From positions 1 to 36,220 of the forward strand of contig JACMKT010000202.1 of the NCBI GenBank assembly GCA_014380005.1: a DNA stretch of 36,220 bases. Reading direction: 5' to 3'. How positions within the stretch are numbered: position 1 is the first letter of the stretch; each line of letters opens with the position of its first letter. This document shows positions 13,101 through 20,300 of this stretch, in pieces. Position numbers and translations under genes: made by a program. The notes under the pieces were generated by a model. It had not been told where the DNA came from, did not search any database, and worked only from the letters and a program-made list of their open reading frames with translations. This DNA comes from Rhodospirillales bacterium (lineage in GTDB: Bacteria; Pseudomonadota; Alphaproteobacteria; Rhodospirillales; Magnetospirillaceae).

Positions 13101-13944
13101 GGTTGACGGCGCTGCCTTCGATCAAAGCCAGCACCCGTCCGCAATCGCCGTCGGCGAGGCGGAGCACCGCCACCGCGCAGCCTTCGCCGCGCCCGAATCC
13201 GGCAGCCTGTTCATCAAAGGGATGGCAGCGTCCATCCGGGGCCAGCAGGCCCAATTCGGCGAAGACGGCATGGCCGTCGGGCGAAAGGATCAGGTTCGAT
13301 CCGCCCACCAGCGCCAGATCGCATTCTCCGGCCCGCAGGGCACGCATTGCCAGATGGGTCGCCACCAGCGCCGACGAACAGGCGGTGTCCACCGTCAGCA
13401 CCGGGCCACGGAAGCCGAAATGGTAGGCGACGCGGCCCGCGGCGCAACTGACTTGGCCGCCGGTGGCCGAGAATGGCGAGGGATTGCCGGGGAACTCGCC
13501 ATAGGCGTTTTTGGCAAGGCCAAGGTAAACGCCCACTTTGCGTCCGGCCCAAGCGGTGACGTCGATGCCCGCATTCAGCATGGCGTCGAAGGCGACTTCG
13601 AGCAGCAGGCGCTGCTGCGGGTCCATATGGCAGGCCTCGTCGGTGGGGATGCCGAAGAAGCGGTTGTCGAACCGGGCGATGTCGTCCAGGTAGCCGGCCA
13701 GCAAGTGGGGCGATTTGGTGGCCATGCCGTCGAACCGTCCGGCCGGCGGCTCGGTGATGGCGTCGCCGCCGCCGGTCAGCAGGTCCCAATACGTGTCAAG
13801 GTCGACGGCGCCGGGGAAACGCAACGCGGCGCCGACGATCGCTACGGGCGCAGCAGTGTCGCGGGGCTGGGCGGTGCCCGCCTCCAGCTCTTCAATGCGC
13901 TGATAGGCAGCTTGCAATGTTTCGGCGATCAAGTTTTGACTCAT
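1..13944 (-). CDS. Giant hybrid PKS/NRPS, 3' end beyond the left edge
   Basis: The frame is open for 4648 codons from ATG at 13944 to the window edge. An N-terminal coiled helix (about 1-25) resembles a PKS docking segment. Domains by approximate residue: KS 30-455 (Cys189 in a TACSS motif); AT 535-830 (GHSMGE, Ser626; YASH motif, which hints at methylmalonyl-CoA); KR 1070-1250 (Tyr1232 in YAAAN); ACP (Ser1393 in GGNS); C1 1453-1890 (HHIAGDG near 1582); A1 1903-2398; T1 (Ser2451, GGTS); C2 from 2510 (HHIVADG near 2641); A2 2968-3730, interrupted by a methyltransferase; T2 (Ser3781, GGHS); C3 from 3836 (HHIIADG near 3968); A3 from 4279 to the edge. No epimerisation domain lies between T and C, so the residues are probably L. 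It starts 13 bp after PKS-3 in the same operon. It would extend a polyketide by one ketide, reduce it to a hydroxyl, and add at least three amino acids. The release domain is not in the window. Confidence 0.95.
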   Translation of the reverse strand, partial: MSQNLIAETLQAAYQRIEELEAGTAQPRDTAAPVAIVGAALRFPGAVDLDTYWDLLTGGGDAITEPPAGRFDGMATKSPHLLAGYLDDIARFDNRFFGIPTDEACHMDPQQRLLLEVAFDAMLNAGIDVTAWAGRKVGVYLGLAKNAYGEFPGNPSPFSATGGQVSCAAGRVAYHFGFRGPVLTVDTACSSALVATHLAMRALRAGECDLALVGGSNLILSPDGHAVFAELGLLAPDGRCHPFDEQAAGFGRGEGCAVAVLRLADGDCGRVLALIEGSAVNHDGFSAGLTAPNQTAQVEVIRAALSDAKVEPQSIGYMETHGTGTLLGDAIEAQALQQVFGPGRTGPKLSIGSAKAVVGHLEHAAGMVGLLKAVLCLSRSVVPGQPGFTNPTHHLSWERMAIEPAAQTRQWAGPERRAAVSAFGISGTNAHLILRAPPSAIQTVTAEDNGPRLLPLSARSETALRRQAGRLHSVIEERESLTAVATALATRRPHLNHRAAMVATDGETARATLADLAIGGENRAVARGTAESPARAVFVFGGQGAQWQGMGSALLEASPIFAAAIDEIEAALAPHVDWSLRQILTGSDAPLDRVDVVQPALFAMQVALARVWLHLGVEPVAVIGHSMGEIAAAAISGALSLADAAKAIVLRSQVIARMAGNSGAMASVELTAAEAATLLPQMDSSLSVAAFNAERSLIVSGMPEAIAILVERMQAMGRFGQRVGVDYASHSAFMEPLVAPVAQALAGLHPQPPQIPLLSTVTGDFMDGAEFDGPYVARNLRQPVRLAQGLAVLLAEGADVLIEVGAHPVLLHDLDAAISASGRTAFAMGTINRERGDWADMLGAAGQAWARGCALRWDVLAPPAGWVDLPLYPWEGEALWIEPPPAAKSADDGAVPLFHMEWIACPLEPSRALAARMRAPISTAFLGTPPAALERAFAALGDPVGGADAARIVLVEGGIPALHALLHRAAPAEIVVLTHQATHAGCRAPQRPEDSALIAFARAAAAERPELSIRCIDVKDWETDAEAVALEARIGDQIATVALAGGRRWIERLAPLPAHPGEPLNFAGPGAHVVTGGTSGIGLESAALLVARGAREIALIARTPLPAPSHWSDLAARQDDVGALARRLIDMEGAGARVLTYVADVADRQSLAEALAAIRTVQGGIAGIVHAAGTSNQSAIADMDGVAMDAVLGPKLSGALTLVDLTRADNPAYILFHSSIAALFRSIGQAPYAAANAGLDALARKLRAEGQRAVSVAWPIWSQTGRAAREGFIPDTAFMALDTDEGIEALSRILELDAAHVIAARPNMAPAMAQVLLNAPFKLDPALERRLKAVAPQRHMAAAGPAAGELPVSGRSDGRYTELERLLGGAYAEFLGFAPIGINENFFAIGGNSILAARIVNALRARQPGLELSVVDVLRHGTITELAGVLENRSGRTPAAGIPAAPAAESYPASAEQRRFWLQHQMERDATLFNLTGSYRVGSDYDPALLNRALSILSERHEPLRTVFHLKEGSLRQIVLPAPHEIVTLYDLSAEPDAEAEARRMVLAEARTPFDLERDLPFRATLLRLPTDWVLCLSIHHIAGDGWGLGVFTDELHTIMAALRANGAPALPPLPVSYKDYSVWQAGRLASTEAASQRQSWQRRLAGRLPTLNLETDFPRAPQRRAEGRKVDFWLDPTETAALEVLGRQRGASLYMVFLALVGTLLHRLTGQGDIIIGVPTAGRDHPALEGMVGNFLNLLPMRLALAPADRFDDVLAQARDVAIEAFENQLIPFDAMIEGADIPRVAGHNPVFGVMLLFQNHREADLVAGGLTPFLQVLEHSKADLTFEIRMVGERIQVALEYDTALFRAERITTLWEDLRALARDATTRPDAKLGELEMAPSPEAEALAERFLAPMTVEPEGTVIERFQSLAARMPDAVALEWNGRSWSYAQLLEVAQAWGDLLARLGSADGMRVATAFGNDARQVAALLGAWMAGAVYMPFDPTAPQARRRALLALAKPAACAVPDLAAAHALDLGEAVAIITAGVDLMPQLARGQAAAQPFNRPVTPDSDCYIFATSGSSGEPKAVLGRHGSLDRFLRWQAEEFGIGQGCRLGFLIGFTFDASLRDMLLPLTQGGTLAVPSPEDRENIGRMAAFVSHQRLSVLHTVPSVLRPLTGELARLGADPVPGLAQVFISGEPLYGEDARRWRRACGDRAILVNFYGSTETTLISCFHRIEAAPPATIPAGRPRAETRLAVIAGRRHCRPGEIGEILVKTPHPTKGYLSRPDLTAAVFVQNPLTSEPDMVFRTGDLGRFDATGNLEVLGRADAMVKIAGVRVDLTEIEHALLGLPEIAEAAVTLTPGDHPTIVAHVVRAAAAQMPDLRKALAGALPGHLIPSAVMDRNSLPRLPSGKVNRAALPAPTTMPAPAALPTRAALDDTERAVAIVWGEVLGRQDMAPDDHFLDLGGTSLNAMTLLPRLARAFDVELQFSEFMANATIQGVARLIHERARRSRPRIQRLPDAPCHAVSHAQQRMWLMHGMDKARATFNIKRAWDLTGELDTDAFAGALNALVRRHESLRTTFEMAESTLTQRIAPAAEAHVAFDVVDLTGRDDSLAEAGRLADRLVSEPFDLARGPLMRVRAIRIGSGHWALVLALHHIVADGWSMTRLERDLVTYYNALRRDPSAETDAVLSPLPVQYRDFAAWQNALLASDDLAEHRAYWLDRLGGELPSLDLPLDFPRPPVRTSRGAHETCRLPEPLVASLRKLGRSHDASLFMVATAALTVLLARLSGQQDIVVGTAVAGRDDPDTDLQIGFYVNALALRTELSPDENFTTLLSRMRQTTVEAYEHQFYPFDQLVDDLDLRRDLARTPVFDVAMQLLHRDFGGTDAVSAPDDLSVKRFRISSRTAQFDLTLFLREDENGIFVIAEYNCDLFLPETIRRWLGHYGRILEAVATNPAQAVAHMDLLSPEDHATIARFEQGPAIDLPVRTFHGLFEASADAHAHIPAIMLGERSITYGEMEREANRIAHALRQAGLGWDGTVGLLLDRSPEFFTGLVGILKAGAAFLPMDPKTPIDRLRYMLADCDAKALITASAHVGLAGKLLWDCGGLGTMVVLDADDPDTVVERAGEVMDRELWEEVGSRAGDDIEAGGWTSSYTGLPLSRAEMDEYADNALVKLLPLLRPDSRVLEIGCSSGITLKRVAPLVAQFTGIDLSASILARTRTDCTALGLDNVTLERLAAHEINALAGHGPFDVVIINSVIQAFPGHNYLRHVLAKAVAMMPEQGWLFLGDIQDLDLRESLIADIEAFRRADPAAGRHAKTDVSNELFLSRDFLADLAHDLPGVVEITSTAKTGTIANELTQFRFDALLRLDRSRPSGEQARRKRRLGRHALTTLPDTRPAVEVRPRDVAYVIYTSGSTGRPKGVMVEHEGVTLVGTYLRDIYRLRPGDRIGQFFSQVFDGSVYEYVQSFASAATLVVIDEDTRLDAEGFLARMAESQVSVLTAAPAFVREIGAEKLGFLRVLASGGEAPVADMARHAGDAIVANCYGPTEFSILAVHYLAQPEDATLPTLPIGRPIPGNRATVLDANGRRVPFGVAGELWLSGPGLARGYCNQPQETLRRFQRLPIDPTIRAYRTGDQVRMRPDGLIEFRGRNDTQLSIRGIRIEADELEATLRHLPGIDDVVVMAHETTPGEAALIAWLAGPEEITAPELSARLAETLPAYMIPSAYVWLERFPLLASGKVNRRALPAPAITAAHDSAQRPRDELEAQLAAAMAEVLGIDQISIDTDFFEIGGHSLKAMRLVSLIRGRHGAHIGLRDLFETPTVAGLAALLRQRGAGAHSPIPRLPKAADYPLSHQQRRMWILDRLDGNNSAGAYSNPVLFRLAADFDAAALAAALNYLVARHEILRTAILDAGDGPRQTVLDCVPVTLNRVAVADDETLHQAITTEAQRPFKLSQPPLFRASVFTGAPSGDVLLFDIHHIIADGWSLEILARDLAASYTARRDGVSPDLAPLPIHYRDFATWQIELLERDDGDLAFWREALGAGSPPLDLPIDRPRPAVKTHEGATQRRDLPDHVTQAVRRFAAERGTSLFVTLLSVSYVLLHRHCSQTDITIGSPVAGRDHPDLTGQIGFYVNTLALRQHVDSAEPFAALVERVRRRVIAALDHQTMPFDLLVERLAPPRDLSREPFFDVLMAVQEAPPREAALAALGEPMALETGTSKFDLSFRIVDHGDRLALACEYRTDLFEPDTIAALTEQFEFLAAQLVAQPERAILSAPMMPETDALALTGMERRRASPLPAQTIAEAFALAVAAHAQSVAVSAGFKTLSYEQLDERAAHLARLLRQRGVRPDTVVAIACPRGLDRIVATVAVVKAGGAYLPLDADQPVARRDYMIADSGAKLVLTSGDWTERLPPMETLQVDGTLPPAEGDLPLPLPQSLAYVIYTSGSTGTPKGVTATQANVCNLAWQPDYAPVGSGDTILHFAPFGFDAATFEIWGALLNGARLVIAPPGDPDADRLAGIIATEHVTTLWLTAGLFAQLIESHPQIADGLRWLLVGGDRVPPEAVRTVLLRRPDLALINGYGPTETTTFACTHNITVSDADNVSIPIGHGLADTRALVLDSGLRPVPAGCAGELYVAGPGVARGYLGAPGLTAERFVACPF
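2760..5045 (-). other. Adenylation domain A2 interrupted by a methyltransferase between core motifs a2 and a3
   Basis: This is part of the giant PKS/NRPS. The A domain begins normally and reaches motif a2 (FLPMDP, near residue 3050). Before motif a3 (YTSGSTGRPKG, near residue 3397) there are about 250 extra residues. They include a GWTSSYTG segment, an EMDEYADN segment and a SAM-binding motif I (VLEIGCSSG, about 4409-4435), then IINSVIQAF, FLGDI and NELTQFRFD. The last motifs are shared with NRPS methyltransferase domains. NRPS N-methyltransferases normally sit between a8 and a9. Insertion at a2-a3 is the rarer arrangement, known for example from KtzH and TioN, where side-chain O- or S-methylation was reported. 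The specificity residues read by eye are D-G-Y-T-L-S-C-I-L(-K), which I do not match to a known amino acid. Confidence 0.85.
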
Positions 13945-13957
13945 GCTTGGCAGGACC

Positions 13958-16900
13958 TTAACGGGCGACAAGGCGATTGGCGAGGCGAAGGCGCATCTCT
14001 TCCACCGGGTCGGCCTCGGCGAGCAGGCCGGCCAGATGGTCGGCGACTGCGCGCAAGGTCGGGGTTTGGTAGATCAGCGTGCTCGGCAGATCGAGGGAAA
14101 AAATCTCGGACAGGGCGTCGCGGAACTCGACTGCGATCAATGAATTGAACCCGAGTTCGAGCAGCGGCGTTTCCGCAGCCGGGGCTTGGTTTGCATCGTA
14201 CCCCAGCAGGCGGGCGGCTATGTTGGCCGCTTCGCGCAGGATCAGCGCGGCGCGGCGGCCCGGATGGGCGCGCAGGACGGTATCGCGCACGCGGCCAGCG
14301 GTGGCGGCTGGTACCGGTGCGGGGGCAATGCGGTCGAGGAACGATTGCTGACCCGACGGCTCCAGCACCGCCCGGTAGCGAACCAAATCCACGTCCACGG
14401 CGGCACCCAAGGGAATGCGGGCGGCCACCAGGGCGTCCAGCAGCCGCAACATGCGGGCCGGCGGCAGGGCGCGGAAGCCCTTGCTTTCCTGGTAGCGGGC
14501 CAAGGAGGCATCGGCCAGCATGGCGGAACCTTCCCAACCGCCGAATTGCACCGACAGAGCCGTTTCGCCCCGCGCGGCCCGTGCCACCGCCAGTTGGTCC
14601 ATGAAGGCATTGGCGGCAGCGTAATCGGCCAGATGAGCACCACCCCACACCGAGGCGGACGAGCACAGCAGAAACAGGTCGAGGTCTAATCCCTGGCAGG
14701 CAACATCAAGGGCGCTAGCACCGGCCACTTTGGGGCGCATCACGTCCTCGGTGCTGCGGCCCTGGTTGCTGATGCCGGCGGCATGGATCACGCCCCCCAG
14801 TTGCGGATTGGCGGAACCAACGGCCTGGGCCACCGCATCCGTTTCGGCCACGTCCAGCGTCAGGAAGGTTACCGACACGCCCTTGGCGCGCCAGTCCAAC
14901 ATCCGAGCCCACATCTGAGTGTCGGTGGGATTGTTCAGGATTGCGTCCATGCGGGCGTTGGTCTGAGGCGGATTGCGCCCGGCCAGCAGCAGATGGCGGG
15001 CGCCCCGTTCCACCAGCCAGCCAGCCAACGCTTGGCCCAAGGTGCCGAAACCGCCGGTGACCAGATAGGAACGGTCGGACCGGGCCCGGAAGGACGGACC
15101 GGCCGCGGCGTCCAGGGCCACCAGCCGGGGCGCGAGCGTGGATTCGGCGGCCACGACCAGTCGGGTTTCGCGGCTTTGCGTCAGAGCGGCGGTGATCCGT
15201 TCGCCCGACACGCCCGCCTCTGCCTCGATCAGCCGCCCGGCCAAAGCGGGATGTTCGACGAAGAGCGAGCGCAGGAACCCAAGGACTGCGCCCGCATCGG
15301 GGGCGCCGTGCTGGCACAGCAGGGAAAGCCGACAGCCCGCGCCTTGAGCCAGGATGGCATCGGCTAAGTTCCGCGCCTGCCCAATAGCCTTGGCGGCGGG
15401 GCCGGTGGCCGCCAGCACAGCCATGCCCTGCGCGGGAAGGCTGACGATGTCGCTCGGTGAGAATTCGCTGACTTGGACCCCAGCCAGCCGGAACGCGTCG
15501 ACCACGGCGGCGGCGGACCCGTCATGGACAACGACGATCTGCCCCGTGGGCATGGTGGCAAGCGGTTCGACAGCCACCAGTTCGTGGCCGTAAATGGCGC
15601 CCCGCGTCTCGGTGGCCCGCGTCTCGGTGGACATCATAGGGGTGGGCGTCGTGGCGCGCGGAACCCAATGGCGGGATGCGGCCCACGGAAGGGTGGGCAT
15701 GCCCGCAATTGCCATTCGTGCCGAGGCGCCCGTTACCCCGCCGGTTGCACCTTCCGGGCGCAGTCCTTGAGACGCGAAAATATCCAGCGCGGCCGCCATG
15801 GCGCCCGGTGTGCCGGCGGGAATGGTGATACAGGCTCCGTAACGTTCGCGACCGCTACGGCAGGCGGCGGCGATCAGCGCGCAGTTGGGGGTGCCGGGCT
15901 GGCGCAGGTAATCGGCAAAGCGTCCGGCCAACAGCCGCAAGCGCGGTTCGTCGGGGGCGGACAGAAACAGCGGCTCGGGCGCGGCGATCGGCGGCGCCAC
16001 TTGCGGTGGGCTGGCGGCCAGCACATGGGCATTGGTGCCCGAGAACCCGAACGAGCTGACACCGCCGATCAGGCGTTCTCCACCGGGGAAGGCTTCTTCG
16101 GTGGCAGGGCGCAGGCCCAAAGCCCCCCAGTCGATGCGGCTGCTGGCGCCGCCGGGCAGCGGCAGTGGGGTCAGCATGCGGTGCTTCAGCGACAGCACCA
16201 GCCGGATAAGCCCCAAGATGCCGGCGGCACCCTCGGTATGGCCGAGATTGGCCTTGGCCGCGCCAACCACCAGCGGTGAATTCCGGCCCTCGCCATAGGC
16301 GGCGGCCAGTGCTTCGGCCTCGATGGGGTCGCCGAGGCGGGTTCCGGTGCCGTGGGCCTCCACATATCCGATTTCGGCGGGGGCCGCGCCGGCATCGGCC
16401 AGGGCGGCGCGGATCACCTCGATCTGGGCGCGGGGGCTTGGAACCATCAGTCCGGCGGAGCGGCCGTCGTGGTTGACCGCCGAGCCCAGCAGAACCGCTT
16501 GGATGGCGTCGCCGGCCGCCAAAGCGTCGTCAAGCCGCTTAAGCACCACCACACCGCAGCCCTCACCCCGCCCAAAGCCGTCAGCCTGCTCGTCGAAGGG
16601 TTTGCAGCGTCCGTCGGGTGCCAGCATCCCGGTGTGGGATTCGATCAGCCACACTTCGGGTGTCAGCATTAAATTGACGCCGCCCGCCAGCGCCAGATCA
16701 CATTCGCCGCGCCGCAGCGCGACCATGGCCTGGTGCACGGCCACCAACGAAGAGGAACAGGCTGTATTGATGGTAACCGCCGGTCCCCGCAGGTCGAAAC
16801 GGTGGGAAATCCGCCCGGCCAGCAGGCTAGAGGAAGTGCCGGTTCCGGTATGGGTGTCCATCAGTTCGGTGCGCTGGGCCAGGGTGGCGTAATCCACCGC

Positions 16901-17338
16901 CATCACCCCCATGAACACGCCGCCGCGCGCCCCCGCCAATGCGGCGGAAGGCAGGCAGGCATCCTCAAGTGCCTCGTGGACGACCTCCATCAGCACACGT
17001 TGCTGCGGGTCCATCAGCCGGGCTTCCCGCGGCGCAATGCCGAAGAACTCGGCATCGAAGCGGTCGATATCGTCGAGGAAACAGCCTCGCGTGGTGGTGA
17101 TGTGCCCGTCGGTGCCCATGTCGGGCAGGCGCTCGGGCGGCAGGTCGCGCAACGGGGTGCCGGCGCTTCGGAACAGCTCCCATAGAAGGGCGGGGCTGTG
17201 GGCGCCGCCGGGGAAGCGACAGCCCAGGCCGATCACCGCGATGGGGCCGCTAAGGCCGCGTTCCAGCGCGTCCAAGCGTTTGCGCTGAGCGGCAATGACC
17301 GAGACGGCTTTGCGAAGGGAGGTTGCACCGTCGGTCAT
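13958..17338 (-). CDS. PKS-3: KS-[no AT]-KR-ACP
   Basis: This is a 1126-residue polyketide synthase module. A short N-terminal helical docking-like segment precedes the KS (about 30-450). The KS carries Cys194 (TACSS), EAHGTGT and KANLGHTEG, so its catalytic triad is complete. After the KS come only about 125 residues: a KS-AT linker that passes straight into post-AT linker sequence (LPWAASRHWVP). There is no GHSxG acyltransferase core. The KR (about 590-930) has a GGFGTLG Rossmann motif and Tyr906 in DYAAAN, so it should be active. The ACP serine is Ser1066, but the usual DSL motif reads NSL. The extender unit must be loaded in trans. The start overlaps the PKS-2 stop by 4 nt (ATGA), indicating translational coupling. 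Expected chemistry is one extension and keto reduction to a hydroxyl. Confidence 0.93.
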   Translation of the reverse strand: MTDGATSLRKAVSVIAAQRKRLDALERGLSGPIAVIGLGCRFPGGAHSPALLWELFRSAGTPLRDLPPERLPDMGTDGHITTTRGCFLDDIDRFDAEFFGIAPREARLMDPQQRVLMEVVHEALEDACLPSAALAGARGGVFMGVMAVDYATLAQRTELMDTHTGTGTSSSLLAGRISHRFDLRGPAVTINTACSSSLVAVHQAMVALRRGECDLALAGGVNLMLTPEVWLIESHTGMLAPDGRCKPFDEQADGFGRGEGCGVVVLKRLDDALAAGDAIQAVLLGSAVNHDGRSAGLMVPSPRAQIEVIRAALADAGAAPAEIGYVEAHGTGTRLGDPIEAEALAAAYGEGRNSPLVVGAAKANLGHTEGAAGILGLIRLVLSLKHRMLTPLPLPGGASSRIDWGALGLRPATEEAFPGGERLIGGVSSFGFSGTNAHVLAASPPQVAPPIAAPEPLFLSAPDEPRLRLLAGRFADYLRQPGTPNCALIAAACRSGRERYGACITIPAGTPGAMAAALDIFASQGLRPEGATGGVTGASARMAIAGMPTLPWAASRHWVPRATTPTPMMSTETRATETRGAIYGHELVAVEPLATMPTGQIVVVHDGSAAAVVDAFRLAGVQVSEFSPSDIVSLPAQGMAVLAATGPAAKAIGQARNLADAILAQGAGCRLSLLCQHGAPDAGAVLGFLRSLFVEHPALAGRLIEAEAGVSGERITAALTQSRETRLVVAAESTLAPRLVALDAAAGPSFRARSDRSYLVTGGFGTLGQALAGWLVERGARHLLLAGRNPPQTNARMDAILNNPTDTQMWARMLDWRAKGVSVTFLTLDVAETDAVAQAVGSANPQLGGVIHAAGISNQGRSTEDVMRPKVAGASALDVACQGLDLDLFLLCSSASVWGGAHLADYAAANAFMDQLAVARAARGETALSVQFGGWEGSAMLADASLARYQESKGFRALPPARMLRLLDALVAARIPLGAAVDVDLVRYRAVLEPSGQQSFLDRIAPAPVPAATAGRVRDTVLRAHPGRRAALILREAANIAARLLGYDANQAPAAETPLLELGFNSLIAVEFRDALSEIFSLDLPSTLIYQTPTLRAVADHLAGLLAEADPVEEMRLRLANRLVAR

Positions 17339-20300
17339 GGGGCCATTCCCAGCTTTTTCATCTCATCTTCGATCATTGCCAGCATGCCAGCTTCGTCAAT
17401 CTCCGGCGCGGGCTCGGCCGTGGGTTGGCGCGGCGGCGGTTCGGACAGGCTCATGCTTTCCAGCACCAGTTCCGCCAGTGCGGCGATGTTGGGGCAGGTG
17501 AACGCCAGGGTCGCCGGCATGGGTTTGCCGGTGACCTTGGAGAGAGCGTTGCGCAGTTCCATGGCGGTCAGGGAGTCCAGCCCCGCGTCGAACAAACCGG
17601 TTCGCGGATCAAGGATCTCACCGGGGCCATAGCCCAGGATCGCCCGCACAATGTTGGTCACGGCAGCAATGGCCGCTGTCTCGCGCGCTTCGGCGGGCAG
17701 GCTGGCCAGATCATGGGCAAGCTGCGCGGTGGCGACGGGTTGGACCTGGGTGGTGTGCAGTTCGGTGCGGAGGGAAACCATGCTCTCCAGCAACGGATCG
17801 TTGCCGTAGCGTGCCGTGAAGGCGGCCCAATCCACCGGCAGGACGCCCAGCCAGGACGGAGCCCCGGTGCCGTTGGTCAAGGCGTGGACGATAGCCAAGC
17901 CCTCATCGGGGCGCATGGAGCCAACGCCCATGGTGGCGATGCGCTGGCCGATGCCCGAGCGGGTGGCGGCGCCCGTATCGGACCACGGTCCCCAATCCAC
18001 AGAGGTGGCGACTAGTCCGAGGGCACGGCGATGAAGGGCCAGGGCGTCCAGGCTGACGCTGGCGGCGGCATGGTTGGCCTGCGCTGCCACCCCCAACAGG
18101 CTGGTGACAGAAGAGAACAGCAGGAAGAAATCCAGCTTCCGGTCGCCCACGGCTTCATGCAGCAGCCAAGCGGCATGGGCCTTGGGTCGGAGCACGCGTT
18201 CCAATGACTCGGCATTCTGACGGGCCAGCACAGCATCATCGACCACGCCGGCGGCATGGATCACCCCCATCAGCGGCCGGTCGGGGCTGTCGGCCAGGGA
18301 AACCGCACGGGCGATCATTTCCGGATCGGCCACGTCGCCCAGGATCGTTTCCACGGCAACTCCCGCGCGCTGGGCTGCCAGGATGGCATCGGCTGCGGCG
18401 CCGGATGCCTCGCGCCGCGCCACCAGAACCAAACGGCGGACGCCACGCTGGGCAAGGAAGCGAATCAGCAGGCATCCCAGCCCGCCGAATGCACCGGTAA
18501 TCAACACGGTACCCCGAGCCAGCCGGCCCACCGGCAGTGGCAGCGGCAGGTCTGTCCACGGCATGGCGACGGGGCGGCGAAGGATGCCGCCGTCCAGCAC
18601 CGTCAAATCATAGCCGGGACCCGAATGAAGCAGTACGGCGGAAGCGGCGTCCGCTTCGGGGGCGATGTCCAGGCACCGGGCGCGCAACTCGGGAATTTCA
18701 CGGTTGGCCGCGCGCGCCAGACCCCAGGCAGCCGCCTCGCGCGCGGCTTGTCCGGTCCGAGTCCATGCGCCCTGGGTGACGAGACAAATTCCGTCGCGTG
18801 CAGGAGCCTCTGCCGATTGTTGCAGCAGGGCCAGAGATTCGGCGAGCGGAAGCGACAGGGCGATGATCCGGTCGGCATTTTCAGTGGGGGCGGTTGTCCA
18901 GCCGGCGCCGGTAAACCCGGCCTCGACTGCCCGACGCAGGCCTTCCTCGCCGCCCAGCACGGCGACCGAGCCCGGACAGGCCGGTGCATCCAATCCGGCA
19001 AGCACCAGCACCTGGCCGGTGACGCTGTTGCCTTCACCGTCGCGCGGCGCCAAGGTTGCGGTGGAGGCGAAGCCGGCGGCTTTCATCACCTCATGCCATG
19101 CCGGTTCGGGCAGCAGCGGGTGGTTGGGGCGCAAATCCTTGTCGTGGAACCGCCACCAGCCATCGGTCATGCCGAAGGTCAAGTCGGCCCACATCCACGG
19201 TTCCGTACCCTCGCACAGCACCACCTGTCCGCCGGGGGCGAGAAGCCCGCGTAAATTGCCCAGGGTGGTCAGTAGGCTTTCGGTGGCGTGGATCACGTTG
19301 GCGGCGACGATGATGTCGAACGATCCTTCGTCCAGTCCCTGGCTTGGGCCGTCGCGTTCGGCGTCGAACAGCTGATACGACATGAAGCCATAGGCGGCGA
19401 AGCGTTGGCGGGCGCGCTCCAGCAATACCCGCGACATATCGGTGTAGACGTACTCGCGGCAGACGCTTGCCAAGGCCGGCAGGATTGCGGCGCTGGTGCT
19501 GCCCGTACCGGCGCCTACTTCCAGCACCCGTAGCGAGCGTGGGGGTGCGCCTTCCGTCAAGGCGGAGAACAGGCGGCCCGCGCCCTCCTGCATGGCCACG
19601 AACAGGGGAGAGTGGGCGTAAACGTTGCGCACCAGGGCGTCGTCGCCGTCGGGGAACAGCACTTGCACGGGATGCGCTTCGCCCCGCAGCACTTCGGCCA
19701 GCCGGAGGCAGCAATGACGCACCAAATCGGCCTTGGCTCGGTCCATGGTGGCGCCGTCCATCTGGGCCTCCATGCGGTCAAGCTGGTCCGGGGTCAGCCG
19801 GCGCGTCCAGGCAAAGGTTTCGCCCCGGCGTTCCATCACGCCATTACTGGCGGCCAGATCCAAAAGCCGCCGGAACAGCGCGCGTTGGCTATGGACCACG
19901 CCCGTCCGCGTCGCCAGCTCTTCGGAGGTGCCGGGGGTGTCCAGCCCCAAGGTGCCGAGAACGCGTTCGATCCACAGCAGGCAGAAGGCTTCCAGCGGCG
20001 GAATGGCGGCGGCGGCCCGTTGAAGCTCGTCCGTCAGCGGCATGGCGACCGTCGCCGCCAGCACCGGCACCGGCGGTAGAGAGCGGGTCGGAACGTCCGG
20101 CACTTCGCGCCATTCCATCTGGCACAGCCAATCCCGCCAGCGGCCGGGAAGCGCTGCCCGCACCGTGTCGGAGGCCACCGCCTCCAGCTTCAGGCCGCGC
20201 AGGGCGAACGCAGGAAAGCCCGACGCATCGGTGGCGTCCAAATCCACTAGCATGGCGTGGCCGGGACCCTGGCGAATGGCGGCCGAGACCTCGACCGCGC

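Noticed and set aside
12856..14148. A 430-codon plus-strand frame
   Set aside because: It is antisense to the KS of the PKS/NRPS and spans the PKS-3 end. No recognisable protein family.
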